This document shows, one piece after another, positions 1-7,009 of a stretch of 10,753 nucleotides of DNA (position 1 is the stretch's first letter; each line of letters opens with the position of its first letter). The stretch comes from Hydnum rufescens UP504 (taxonomy: Eukaryota > Basidiomycota > Agaricomycetes > Cantharellales > Hydnaceae). The translations under genes and the position numbers were made by a program. Below the pieces are notes generated by a model. That model was given only the letters and a program-made list of their open reading frames with translations, did not search any database and was not told where the DNA came from. The DNA lies in assembly GCA_014904985.1 (NCBI GenBank), contig MU129405.1, forward strand, positions 1 to 10,753, written 5' to 3'.

Positions 1-67
1 TTGGGTGTGTCCTCCTTTGGCAGCCCCTGGGTCCCTTTGCAGTGGACTCATGTCTTTTATTTACTAG

Positions 68-670
68 GCTGAGCAACCCCCCGATGCTGAGGATGATGAA
101 GCTGAGCCAAATGACAATGTGCGGAGGGTAACAGGTCCGACTTTGAGCAGGAAATGTCACATTCATGAATCTCAGGACATTTGCCATGTTCTGAATGCTC
201 TGAACACTCCAAACGCTTGGGACCTTCACCCTCCAGTATGTGGACAGTATCATTACTTTGTTCATAGTCAAAACTAATGGGATCTGCTCATACAGATTCC
301 CCTCAAAGCAGAGAGCCTGGCAAATGAAAAACACATGATTGTCCTCCAAATCTTCATCACCGTCCAAGCCTGTGGTGAGGTTTGAATCTGATTCGATGTC
401 TCCCTCCCACCCCATTGCAACCGAATCTGGAAAGGGTATACCAGAAACATCTGAGGTTTCAAATTGTCATTCTACACATCTAGACTATTTCTCACATCTC
501 TCTTACGATAGATAATTTTGAAGCTTGAGCACATAAGAGCCGAGCTGGCTGCCATTCACCTGGAGATGGCATGTTCAAAATGAAGTTCTGGTCTTCACAC
601 GGATATGTCTGAGATGCAGGCTGATATAGGTACTCTCTATAGCCTTCTTACAGATGACACTGTTGAGTGA
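68..670 (+). pseudogene. Unidentified spliced gene remnant, 3' part
   Basis: I do not recognise the product. Phase-0 pieces can be chained: 68-127 (acidic, AEQPPDAEDDEAEPNDN), 176-235 (ends PNAWDLHPP), 296-379 (ESLANEKHMIVLQIF) and 512-670 (LEHIRAELAAIHLEMA, then MSEMQADIGTLYSLLTDD). Candidate introns are 128-175, 236-295 (GTATGT donor, CTAAT branch-like site, TACAG acceptor) and 380-511 (weak GTTTGA donor). The last piece has the hydrophobic spacing of a coiled coil. It contains an in-frame TGA at 581-583, between SK and SSGL, that would fit a lost CGA codon, and ends with TGA at 668-670. The true 5' end probably lies outside the window. The case rests only on chained open frames and splice signals; single exons could be chance. 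It could be an accessory ORF of the neighbouring transposon or an unrelated gene. Confidence 0.38.
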
Positions 671-946
671 GATTTGCTGTATTTGCTAATGATGGCAAAA
701 TCCGTGGAATGTAGATGTACTCACACCACTTCTGCTTCATCTAAAATCCTCTTGTGCCTTATGCTTGTCGCTCTGTTTGTTAGTCTAGTTATGTGCGATG
801 TTCTGGAATGAGTGATACTGTCAGTCATTTCAACTGCCTCCCTACCAGTCCCCATCAGTGAGAAATCTGGTGGGGTTGAAGAGCCCTTATGGTTGGAGTG
901 GGCTTGTCAATTCACATGAGCATAAGAACTCCTATGCAATCTATCG
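671..946. other. Spacer between the two + strand genes
   Basis: No ORF, RNA gene or clear repeat seen. If both flanking genes are real, this holds the 3' UTR of the first and the promoter of the transposase gene. No TATA box or poly(A) signal stands out. Confidence 0.5.
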
Positions 947-1671
947 ATGAAAAGCCAATCCCAATGCAGCCTAGGCCACTGGCAACAGATAGGAAACTCG
1001 AACTCTCTTGAATGGGAGCCTGCGGTTCAGCATCCACCACCAACATCGCTTGTACAAGGTCAACGGGATGGAAATCATATCCTCCATGTCTCACACCCCT
1101 TGAGCTTAAATTCATCAATGCTACCACCTTCTGGCAGCTCCTCAAACCCACATGTCGCTTCCCATGGGGTGTGGTCCAGGCAGCTGCAGTTTTGTTGTGT
1201 TCATGTAGCAATCCCCAAGGCATGTCACCAGGTAGTCTCAAAATCCTTCATTCACGAATTCCTCAGCTCCCCTGACAGCAACAAAACTGTGGAAACCATG
1301 GCAGCCATGACGATCACAGAAGAAAGCCGAAAACCCTGGCACTGTATCTGAACCACTCGTTATCCTGAACTTTTTCAGCAATACATCTGATTTATTGCCA
1401 CCTGCCTCTCTACTGAACTCCTCTCCCCATCCAAACCCATGCCCAAGTTGCAAACATCCACATCGTTCCAGTGGTATCAATTGTCAAGCTGACCTTGAAG
1501 AAGTTGGTATGGGAACATCATTTTTCTCATCCATTGGTATGACAGCACCGTCATCCAGCCCTGCAATCCCACCCAATACAATTCTGGCTCATGACATTCG
1601 TGTACCTCCTATATTGCCCAAGAAACCCAGGTTACATGAAAAACATGGACTACATTGGGATGTCAACTCAG
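947..1671 (+). pseudogene. Possible 5' exons of the KDZ gene (disordered N-terminus)
   Basis: The frame from ATG 947 encodes a Ser/Pro/His-rich stretch (LNSSMLPPSGSSSNPHV). A possible intron at 1169-1235 (donor GTGTGG, acceptor GTAG) joins it in phase 0 to a second frame, with WKPWQP, a TGA at 1308-1310, then RSQKKAENPG and onward to CPSCKHPHRSSGINC and LPKKPRLHEKHGLHW. Arg would fit the TGA position (basic patch). Low complexity means there is no family match. The link to the transposase rests on frame continuity across the next intron. Other frames are also open here, on both strands, so this is the weakest part of the model. Confidence 0.35.
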
Positions 1672-1751
1672 GTGAGACATGGCTGTATAGGATGATTGGT
1701 TCTAAGCACACTCCCCACGTTCATGTTCATCTCTCCAGGTCACCTTGTCAG
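1672..1751 (+). other. Predicted intron in the KDZ gene
   Basis: Donor GTGAGA, acceptor TTGTCAG, 80 nt, phase 1. This choice joins the upstream and downstream open frames. An earlier acceptor (CTCCAG, ending at 1738) would need a different upstream frame. Confidence 0.4.
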
Positions 1752-2126
1752 TGGGCCTGGCCCCTGATGTTCTTTCTGAAAATCGCAATAATGGAGTCTC
1801 CACTTGTCCTGATTCTACATCGTTGCAGGATGATAATCACAGCTGGAACCCTATTGCGACATTGGAGAGTGATGGGTTGAATGATCTATTTGTTAGCGAA
1901 GCCCCTACACCTGCAAAGCAGCCCAAGTTGCATGGCTCAGCATCTTGTGGAGCATTGGCGCAGCAATGGAATGAGCTCATTCCCTGCCTTATTGTCCCCT
2001 TTTCCAGACAGGTTGCTGGAACAAACTGGGATAGTGGATTGTCTTTCGATGCTGGTTTACCACCATGCAACAGCAATGCAGGGTGTTCTCCAAGAACACT
2101 CCATGTGACGTGTATTCGAACTCAAA
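1752..2126 (+). pseudogene. KDZ transposase N-terminal exon (linker plus WNELIP block)
   Basis: It encodes an acidic, Ser/Asn-rich linker (VSTCPDSTSLQDDNHSWNP) followed by ALAQQWNELIPCLIVPF. The latter corresponds to the block W-x-x-x-IPxLxxxF/Y found before the cysteine block in many mushroom KDZ proteins. It ends with LHVTCIRTQ, matching the family strand that leads into the CxC part. No stop in frame. It joins the next exon in phase 1. Confidence 0.6.
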
Positions 2127-2184
2127 GTGCATGTGGCTGATCATTCCAGTGCATGAATGTTATCTCATCTTCCTTCCTATACAG
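2127..2184 (+). other. Predicted intron in the KDZ gene
   Basis: Donor GTGCAT, branch-like GCTGAT, acceptor CTATACAG, 58 nt, phase 1. Splicing restores RTQ-S-INEITLNVCSCHP, which reads as the normal family sequence across the junction. Confidence 0.7.
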
Positions 2185-2345
2185 GTATTAACGAAATTAC
2201 TCTAAACGTCTGCAGCTGCCATCCTGCTGTGATGCTTCTCCTTGAACTTGGTCTTTTCCCATCAGCACCAGTTCATCTGACGTTAGCCATTGATCTTGAC
2301 CTCCTTGACTTCACATCAACCCTCTTCAGAGTCGAGCAGCCTAAC
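2185..2345 (+). pseudogene. KDZ transposase cysteine-block exon, 5' side of the insertion
   Basis: It encodes INEITLNVCSCHPAVMLLL, then GLFPSAPVHLTLAIDLDLLDF and TSTLF. This is the 'C-x-C-x-P-A ... L-x-x-G-L-F-P-x-A-P ... L-A-x-D-L-x-L-L-(D/E)-F' block of KDZ proteins of the CxC1-like type. The family then normally has 'PNxTAW' within a few residues. Here QPNIHG is followed by unrelated sequence and a stop at 2436-2438, so the family match is lost near 2345. Confidence 0.75.
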
Positions 2346-2538
2346 ATCCACGGTGTAAGCAGGAAACTATGGAAGAAACCAGCTACAGTCCGCGAAATGG
2401 AAATGAGGACAAAGAAGGGAATCACGGGGCCAATCTGAACGTTAGGTCCGAGGGAAGGAAGGGTCTTTGGACGGGTAGAATTGTCCTGTATAGACGGAGC
2501 CTATCCAGACAATAAATGAAGGGGTTGTTAAATCAGAG

Positions 2539-2585
2539 AATCACACTCTAGGTCCTCCTCTTGAGAGCCTATCAGAAGTGTGATT
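2539..2585. repeat. Hairpin (9-bp perfect inner arms)
   Basis: AATCACACT at 2539-2547 pairs with AGTGTGATT at 2577-2585. A second short pairing, TAGG (2549-2552) with CCTA (2568-2571), stacks inside it. Function unknown. It may be a terminal inverted repeat scar or a chance hairpin. Confidence 0.4.
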
Positions 2586-2957
2586 AGTGGGGGTTGAGTT
2601 TTGGAATTTACCCTGACACCAGCAGCAGTTCAACTAGCTTTTCAACTGGGGATGGGGGGAAAGACGATAGAAATTCGCATCTCCTGCACTTAATATACAT
2701 CACAGAAAAATGCTATGGTAACCGGCGGAAAGATGGGATTAAGGCGAAAATGAGGAAAAATAAATCAAGTCAAAAGCTTCAAAACTGAAGGAGATATTCA
2801 ATTAACAAGTGAGAATGGGAGAATATGGCTTAACCAAGGTATTCCTCCTCTTCTACTGGACCAAATCCCTTGAGGAATGGTGGAACTGGTCGTCCTAGAT
2901 GTACCCTCCATCGGACATAGGGTGCCGGAACCATAATTGCCTTTAGTAATCAGAAAA

Positions 2958-3300
2958 GCGGAGGTAAAAGTGAAATGAGCCATGGGGAGACTAAATTACA
3001 GAATGCCGAGTTCTTATCCGCTCGTTTTTCCCTTGGTACTGTTCGATGCGGATTTCAGCGTCTTTCCAGGGGTGATCGTTTCGAACGAATCGAATCAAAA
3101 CTGATGGAGTTATTCGCGAAATACTGAAGAATAGTGTGGAACATGAGGTAAAGTCGACCTGGAGGATGCAGTTCTCATCCGATAAACGTGTGTGTGGTAC
3201 CGTTAGACAGGTATTAATCGTAGCTTTCTGGGCGCTGTCTTGCCGAGTCGATCCGATCGAAATTGGTGGAGATATTTGCGAAATACTCCTTGAGAGTATT
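2958..3300 (+). repeat. Left array of the ~160-bp repeat (family A), + orientation
   Basis: Two clear units and a partial one. Landmarks recur: TGGTAC(T/C)GTT..(A)GG..TT...TTTC in the middle, then a ..CGATC..AA.. stretch, then G-x-TGGAG-x-TAT(T)-x-GCGAAATAC. The TGGAG landmark falls at 3105 and 3267, a spacing of 162 bp; a weaker match at about 2960 lies 146 bp upstream. The best unit (3165-3290) matches the innermost unit of the right array, read on the other strand, over most of its length, including the shared word AATCGTAGCTTTCT. Confidence 0.7.
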
Positions 3301-3696
3301 GGAATAGCCCCTATTCCACATGTGACAAGTCCGCGAGTCAAAGTGGGAGTCGTGTTACGTAATACAAGGTCAAATACCGCCCTTGAGGCAATTGGATAAG
3401 CCGGTGGTGATACAATAGATGGACGAAAGTAAGCAAGTTGAATTGCTATAGCCTGGTTGAACTGGCTTGGAGATAAGTACAAATTTGATGGCCTGTTGAA
3501 GTGCCAAGGACGGACAAATAATTGTCTCGTATATAGGGTGGAGGAAAAGTAAAAAAGGACCACGGATCCTGGGATGTGAATCCATGCTATTTGACGGCCA
3601 GAGGAATAACGAGTGTGGATACGAGAGAAATGTAAGAATATGGATTCGTTTGAGGAGGTAATTGGGCCCGGATGAGGTATGTACGTAATGGGATTT

Positions 3697-3771
3697 TATC
3701 CCTCCAACAACGGGTGGACAAGTGCACTGCAGATATTTTTGTGCAAATGAGGGCATGTTCTAGATGGAGAG
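3697..3771 (+). pseudogene. KDZ transposase exon resuming after the insertion
   Basis: It encodes YPSNNGWTSALQIFLCK-stop-GHVLDGE, matching the family segment PNxTAWxxxLExFLxxRGYxLxxx. The TGA at 3748-3750 sits where the family has Arg (R-G-Y/H), so a CGA to TGA change explains it directly. It joins the next exon in phase 0. Confidence 0.7.
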
Positions 3772-3820
3772 GTACAGATCACCTGGCTACCTTTACTCTA
3801 TCTTAATATCTCCTTCATAG
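3772..3820 (+). other. Predicted intron in the KDZ gene
   Basis: Donor GTACAG, acceptor TTCATAG, 49 nt, phase 0. Splicing gives GHVLDGE-DTLQWCFGKALQYYN, matching the family's RGYxLxTxDSLRRRFxNALQWYN. Confidence 0.75.
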
Positions 3821-4392
3821 GATACGCTACAATGGTGCTTTGGAAAAGCACTTCAATATTACAACATCTTACTTAGTTCTATGGAGGAAGTTGTGAACAA
3901 TGCCATCGTCTTAGTGAAAAAGAACAAACAGGTGAGTGCACCCCTGAGTCAGCCCCTGGACAGCATGGTTTGTGAGTCCCCCTTGTCATCCAGCCCCTCA
4001 TCGTCCAGCCCCTCATCGTCCAGCCCCTCATCATCCAGCCCCTCATCATCAGACCCCTTGTTGAGCCCCTTGGCATCTGGTTCTTTGGGATCTGGATCTG
4101 TGCCCTTCCCATCTGCTCCCTCATCGTCTTGTCCCTCATCTTGTCCATCACCATCTGTGCCCTTGTCATCTGGCCCCTCTCTATCCTCACATCTATCAGC
4201 CCCCCCTCTATCACCCTTACCCCCATATTCAATGCCTACATTAGAAGATCTAGCTGCCAATCCTTTCACGGGATCATATCACACGGATCCAGAAAACCAC
4301 AAACCAATGACCAATGACACTCGACCCAGTATTTACCTTCAATATTGCTGCCCAGCATGTTTTGGGGGGACACAGTATCCTAAGGATGGCCA
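3821..4392 (+). pseudogene. KDZ transposase exon: helix block, Ser/Pro linker, CCPACFGG
   Basis: It begins with DTLQWCFGKALQYYNILL and EEVVNNAI, the family's helical block before the catalytic domain. A linker very rich in Ser and Pro follows (3938-4225), part of it made by a 15-bp minisatellite. The exon ends with RPSIYLQYCCPACFGG, the family's 'YLxxxCPxCFGG' that leads into the first catalytic strand. A good donor (CAG|GTGAGT at 3932) means the linker could instead be partly intronic. However, the frame is open throughout, and no acceptor gave a better join. Confidence 0.75.
3991..4050. repeat. 15-bp minisatellite, 4 units
   Basis: Four exact-length units of CAGCCCCTCATCRTC. Units 1-2 have CATCGTC and units 3-4 CATCATC, again a CG/CA difference. 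Similar but irregular Ser-coding words continue to about 4190. On + it encodes a Ser/Pro repeat (SSSPS). The opposite strand reads DDEGL repeats, which I regard as a shadow. Confidence 0.85.
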
Positions 4393-4453
4393 GTATGTAC
4401 TTGTTCATTCTTGATAAATTCCCATGATGGGATCTGGACCTTTGTTTCCTCAG
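4393..4453 (+). other. Predicted intron in the KDZ gene
   Basis: Donor GTATGT, acceptor TCCTCAG, 61 nt, phase 2. Splicing connects KDGQ to PSVFVAGNGCATQQQ, the position of the family's first catalytic strand. Confidence 0.75.
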
Positions 4454-4939
4454 ACCCAGTGTATTTGTTGCTGGCAATGGTTGTGCCACTCAACAACAGC
4501 AACACAATAGGCATGGAATGCAAGATTATGCCTTTGGGACACCACACGATCTATTTCTCTCAACAAGCAAGACATCAGCTATGAGCAAATATTACATGGA
4601 GACCAAGGCAGCAGGAAAGTCTACAAATCTGAATTGCTCTACTGATGTTCAAGAAAGGGGAATGGCAGTTATTAATGATGTCATTGATCACTGCGAGGAT
4701 TCATACCTTGCGGCTAAAGATTATTGCATCAAAATAATGAAAGAATTCTCAGACAAGGGCCTTATTGTCTTGGTTTGCCGACACGACTGCGTCCTTTGGT
4801 TCATCAACATGGGTCCAAATGGTGAAAAATGATATTTTATGCTTGCTATGATGCAACAGCTTCTTAGGGAGCTACCTGAGTCATTTACCATTGGTTTTTT
4901 TATGATGTAATATGTGCTTTGCATCAAGAAATGGAACGG
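4454..4939 (+). pseudogene. KDZ transposase catalytic exon 1
   Basis: VFVAGNGCATQQQ aligns with the family's first catalytic strand, V-x-x-D-x-x-F-T-Q-K. The Asp is Asn (AAT, 4476-4478) and Phe is Ala. Next comes GLIVLVCRHDCVLWFINM, a hallmark block of this KDZ subfamily, then GEK-TGA (4830-4832)-YFMLAMMQQLLRELP. The frame shifts at a run of seven T (4895-4901), after which YDVICALHQEMER follows. This is the family's 'LLYDIxCxLHRxxxKW' block, with the presumed second catalytic Asp at 4904-4906. An eighth T would keep the frame, so the change is a one-base loss (a sequencing error in a homopolymer is possible). Confidence 0.85.
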
Positions 4940-4995
4940 GTATGTGGGATTCGTTCCGATCAACCTATACCATCATATTGACTATCAGCCCTCAG
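4940..4995 (+). other. Predicted intron in the KDZ gene
   Basis: Donor GTATGT, branch-like TTGACT, acceptor CCCTCAG, 56 nt, phase 0. Splicing gives HQEMER-WQLLPHCLL, where the family has a conserved Trp directly after the Lys/Arg. Confidence 0.75.
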
Positions 4996-5190
4996 TGGCA
5001 ACTGTTGCCCCATTGTCTGCTGCATCTCAAATTTGCCATGCCCGTTTTTCACTCATATGGTCATCAATGGCTGTGCCAATTGTCGTACCACCCATACAAA
5101 AATCCTGAGTTTGGTCGCACTGATGGTGAAGGATGTGAGAGAGAGTGGAATTTACTAAACAGTGTCATTCCAATGTGTCGTATTCCAGGT
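4996..5190 (+). pseudogene. KDZ transposase catalytic exon 2 (HxxGHQW, DGEGxER)
   Basis: The most conserved part of the gene. LKFAMPVFHSYGHQWLCQ carries the family's H-x-x-G-H-Q-W motif (His codon 5050-5052). YHPYKNPEFGRTDGEGCEREW carries the T-D-G-E-G-x-E-R-x-W motif that supplies the presumed catalytic Glu (5128-5130 or 5137-5139). LLNSVIPMCRIPG ends the exon. No stop in frame. These two motifs identify the family with little doubt. Confidence 0.92.
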
Positions 5191-5245
5191 GTAAGTCTCC
5201 CACTCCTTTACAATACTGAATACTAAGTCTTCTATGACCATACAG
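5191..5245 (+). other. Predicted intron in the KDZ gene
   Basis: Donor GTAAGT, branch site TACTAAG, acceptor CATACAG, 55 nt, phase 0. All three signals are strong, and splicing matches the family order (IPxxRxxG then xxRLFxLxxQ). Confidence 0.85.
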
Positions 5246-5906
5246 TTCTATTGCCGATTGTTTGTGATAAATACCAAACAAGTGTATATCAATGGACAAA
5301 ACCTGCGCAAGCTTGCAAGCTGTCAGAAACGGTGCTTTGACGACGTGGTTGCTAAATTAGATGAAGCGGAGGGTGCTCTGGACAGACTAGGGATTCCAAT
5401 TGACGAGATCCAAACTGCATGGGCTGAGCAGTTGTCCACACAGCAGGCTGAGCCACCTCGTGTGTTAAATCTGTTTCTCCAGATAAATTTACTGACATCG
5501 GGCAACTTAGTCCCCGAAAAGGATGCAGGGATGAAGACAATCAAATCTATACTCAACCTCCTATGGACTTGTACCACTCCCCGATGACAGATTACACTTA
5601 CTTCGAGTCAACAAGCATCTATACTTCTGCATGATCCCTCATCCCCTGACTGCGTCGAATTACTTGATCACTTAGATCAACTGCAATCGTCATTAGAACA
5701 GGTCGAATCACAGCTTGCGAAAAAAGAATATGATTTGTTACTTCATGGTAAGATGACACGAGGCGATCTCGAAAAGATCAAGTCTTCACAATGGTATGAT
5801 GCACTCATTCGTGCTCATGCTCACTACCAGTGCCTCGTGGCTGCTTTAATTGGTCGTAAATTTACAATTACTCAATGCATTGAAGATTACCACAGCCATA
5901 TCCTCG
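5246..5906 (+). pseudogene. KDZ transposase post-catalytic exon
   Basis: It encodes CRLFVINTKQVYINGQNL, then a helical run with AKLDEAEGALDRLGIP and IDEIQTAWAEQLSTQQ. The latter matches the family's 'LGVSEExLRxEWxxQVxxQ'. TGA at 5585-5587 interrupts the frame after TTPR; the same frame then continues for over 100 codons (LDQLQSSLEQVESQLAKKEY, WYDALIRAHAHYQCLVAAL). This is the coiled-coil-like C-terminal region of these proteins. It ends at CCTCG before the next intron. Confidence 0.75.
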
Positions 5907-5962
5907 GTGCATATGATGGTTCAGGCCCATCAACTTGATCTGATACCAAGAACTGCCAATAG
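5907..5962 (+). other. Predicted intron in the KDZ gene
   Basis: Donor GTGCAT, branch-like TCTGAT, acceptor CCAATAG, 56 nt, phase 1. Splicing switches to the frame that carries HEAKADKKRQPAI, matching the family's 'DHTKxxIKRREPxI'. Without it the frame ends at a TGA at 5936. Confidence 0.65.
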
Positions 5963-6411
5963 ATCACAAAGCCTGAATTCATGAGGCGAAAGCAGACAAG
6001 AAGCGACAACCTGCCATCGTACGCTGCCTCGACCAACTCAATAAAGAAATCGAACATATGCTAGATGCTTGGGATGATGCCCCTTGAGGCACGATCCATC
6101 CAGAAAAGCTCGACCGAAAGGGATTGTTCTCTCTCGATGTTGATGGTGCTATCTGGAAGGGTTTGCATATCCTTGAGGCTGGACTAGGTGACAATCGTGT
6201 GCCACCATGATGGTTGGCAGATGAAAACATGCAGGTGGTGATTATCGCATATCTAGACTGGAAGGGTTGCCATGCTGAACTCAACATCATCAAGCATGAG
6301 GTGGCAAACATGCATGTCTGGTATGCGGTGTGGAAGATAAAAACATCCAGTATCAGAAAAAGCGAAATTACACAACTTCCAGCTATTGGACGATCACATG
6401 ACCGATTATGA
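5963..6411 (+). pseudogene. KDZ transposase C-terminal exon
   Basis: Family C-terminal signature: KKRQPAIVRCLDQLNKEI, then PEKLDRKGLFSLDVDGAIW (family 'LxREGLFxLDVDDxIW') and PP-TGA-WLADENMQVVIIAYL (family 'PPxWLADExVRxGIxAxL'), ending HVWYAVWK. TGA codons lie at 5974, 6085 and 6208. Reading passes straight through each of them in one frame of about 150 codons. The final stop is TGA at 6409-6411; a few terminal residues may be non-family sequence. Confidence 0.82.
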
Positions 6412-6453
6412 GATTAATTACGGCTACGCGCAGAAACGAAATTCGTTTTATAA

Positions 6454-6897
6454 CTCCGTCAGTTTTGATCGGAGAGGTACGCCCATATAACGCTTAGAAA
6501 GCTACGATTCACACCTTTCGAATGGTACCAAACACAAGTTGAACGGACCAAAACTGCACTCTCCAGGCCAATTTTATTATTAAAATCCAGGATTTCCAGT
6601 AAAAAACGAATACCTCCGTCAGTTCGCATTCAATACTCTCGGAACAACCGCGCCTAGAAAGATATAAAAAATCCGCATCCAACGGTACTGAGCACGCGAA
6701 GAACAGATTAAAACTGAACTCTACAGAACGATATTACTATCAGAATTAACACCCATCAGTAAAAAATGAATTTCTCCGTCAGTTTACACCGGATCTGCTC
6801 GGAACCACCGCGCCCAGAAAGCTGTTAAAAATCCGCATTGAATGATACCAAGCACGCCTATTATGGATACAAACTGCTGTCTCTGAATCGAATCCCA
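6454..6897 (-). repeat. Right array of the ~160-bp repeat (family A), - orientation
   Basis: The word CTCCGTCAGTT starts at 6454, 6614 and 6774, a spacing of exactly 160 bp twice. Other words recur in step on +: CGGAAC(A/C)ACCGCGCC, AGAAAG, AAAATCCGCAT, GGTACC/GATACC and CAGTAAAAAA(C/T)GAAT. The third unit loses the match near 6880, where the tRNA-like head begins. No protein frame is kept, because 160 is not a multiple of three. The array starts about 40 bp after the transposase stop. Confidence 0.85.
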
Positions 6898-6955
6898 CAC
6901 CATGCACTTGTTCCTTTTATTAACCAGTAACAAAAACACCTTAACCACTGGACTA
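6885..6955 (-). mobile_element. tRNA-like pol III promoter head (SINE-like)
   Basis: On - the sequence reads TAGTCCAGTGGTTAAGGTG at 6955-6937, which resembles a tRNA A box and D-loop, and GGGATTCGATTC at 6896-6885, close to the B box GGTTCGANTCC. The ~40-bp spacing is near that of a tRNA. It does not fold into a full tRNA by eye and lacks a convincing anticodon stem. Transcription from it would run straight into the 160-bp repeat array, so head plus array may form one tRNA-derived SINE. Confidence 0.6.
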
Positions 6956-7009
6956 TGCTCAGATTAATCTCCAGAACCCGGAGATGTCCTTTAATTTCGC
7001 TTCCCATGA

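Larger units (their letters stand above)
2346..3696. mobile_element. ~1.35 kb insertion splitting the KDZ gene
   Basis: The transposase frame stops matching the family near 2345 and resumes near 3697, where the next expected block (PSNNGWTSAL) starts. The sequence between has no recognisable protein. It holds a 9-bp-stem hairpin (2539-2585) and an array of the ~160-bp repeat found again at 6454-6897. Exact ends and target-site duplication cannot be fixed, because both flanks have drifted. The 5' (2346-2957) and 3' (3301-3696) parts of the insert show nothing else I can name. Confidence 0.55.
947..6411 (+). pseudogene. KDZ family transposase, decayed (whole gene model)
   Basis: KDZ transposases are DDE/RNase H-fold enzymes of cut-and-paste DNA transposons that expanded in mushroom genomes. 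Family blocks appear in the right order: WNELIPCLIVPF, a Cys block (VCSCHPAV), GLFPSAP with LAIDLDLLDF, then after an insertion WTSALQIFLC, DTLQWCFGKALQYYNILL, CCPACFGG, LVCRHDCVLWFINM, FHSYGHQWLCQ, GRTDGEGCEREW, LFSLDVD and WLADENM. Joining exons gives about 1,200 codons, the usual size for this type. Inactivating changes are an insertion between about 2345 and 3697, a one-base loss in a T run (4895-4901), and in-frame TGA at 3748, 4830, 5585, 5974, 6085 and 6208 (also 1308 in the less certain 5' exons). No TAA or TAG interrupts the recognised exons. The catalytic half is a secure call; the part upstream of about 1750 is not. The 5' start is a guess (first ATG of the linked frame). Confidence 0.85.

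Noticed and set aside
912..1480. - strand ORFs opposite the proposed 5' exons
   Set aside because: They lack any family match. The + strand frames link through splice signals to the transposase, though this choice is not certain.
2991..3563. 190-codon ORF on the - strand
   Set aside because: It runs through the ~160-bp repeat, whose 162-bp spacing here is a multiple of three. The right array (160 bp) does not keep the frame, and no family resemblance is seen.
3879..4269. Repetitive - strand ORFs (MRGWMMRGW and DDEGL types)
   Set aside because: Antisense shadows of the transposase Ser/Pro linker; the + frame carries family blocks on both sides.
3748..6210. TGA read as Trp or Sec (alternative code, for example mitochondrial)
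   Set aside because: TGG is used for Trp at conserved sites, Arg fits at least one TGA better, and spliceosomal introns show nuclear DNA. No SECIS-like need is apparent.
68..6411. Neurospora-type RIP (CpA to TpA)
   Set aside because: It would create TAA and TAG stops from Gln codons. None is found in the recognised transposase exons, and TA is absent from the minisatellite sites.
6885..6955. A genuine tRNA gene
   Set aside because: A- and B-box words are present, but I cannot draw acceptor and anticodon stems, and the spacing is loose.
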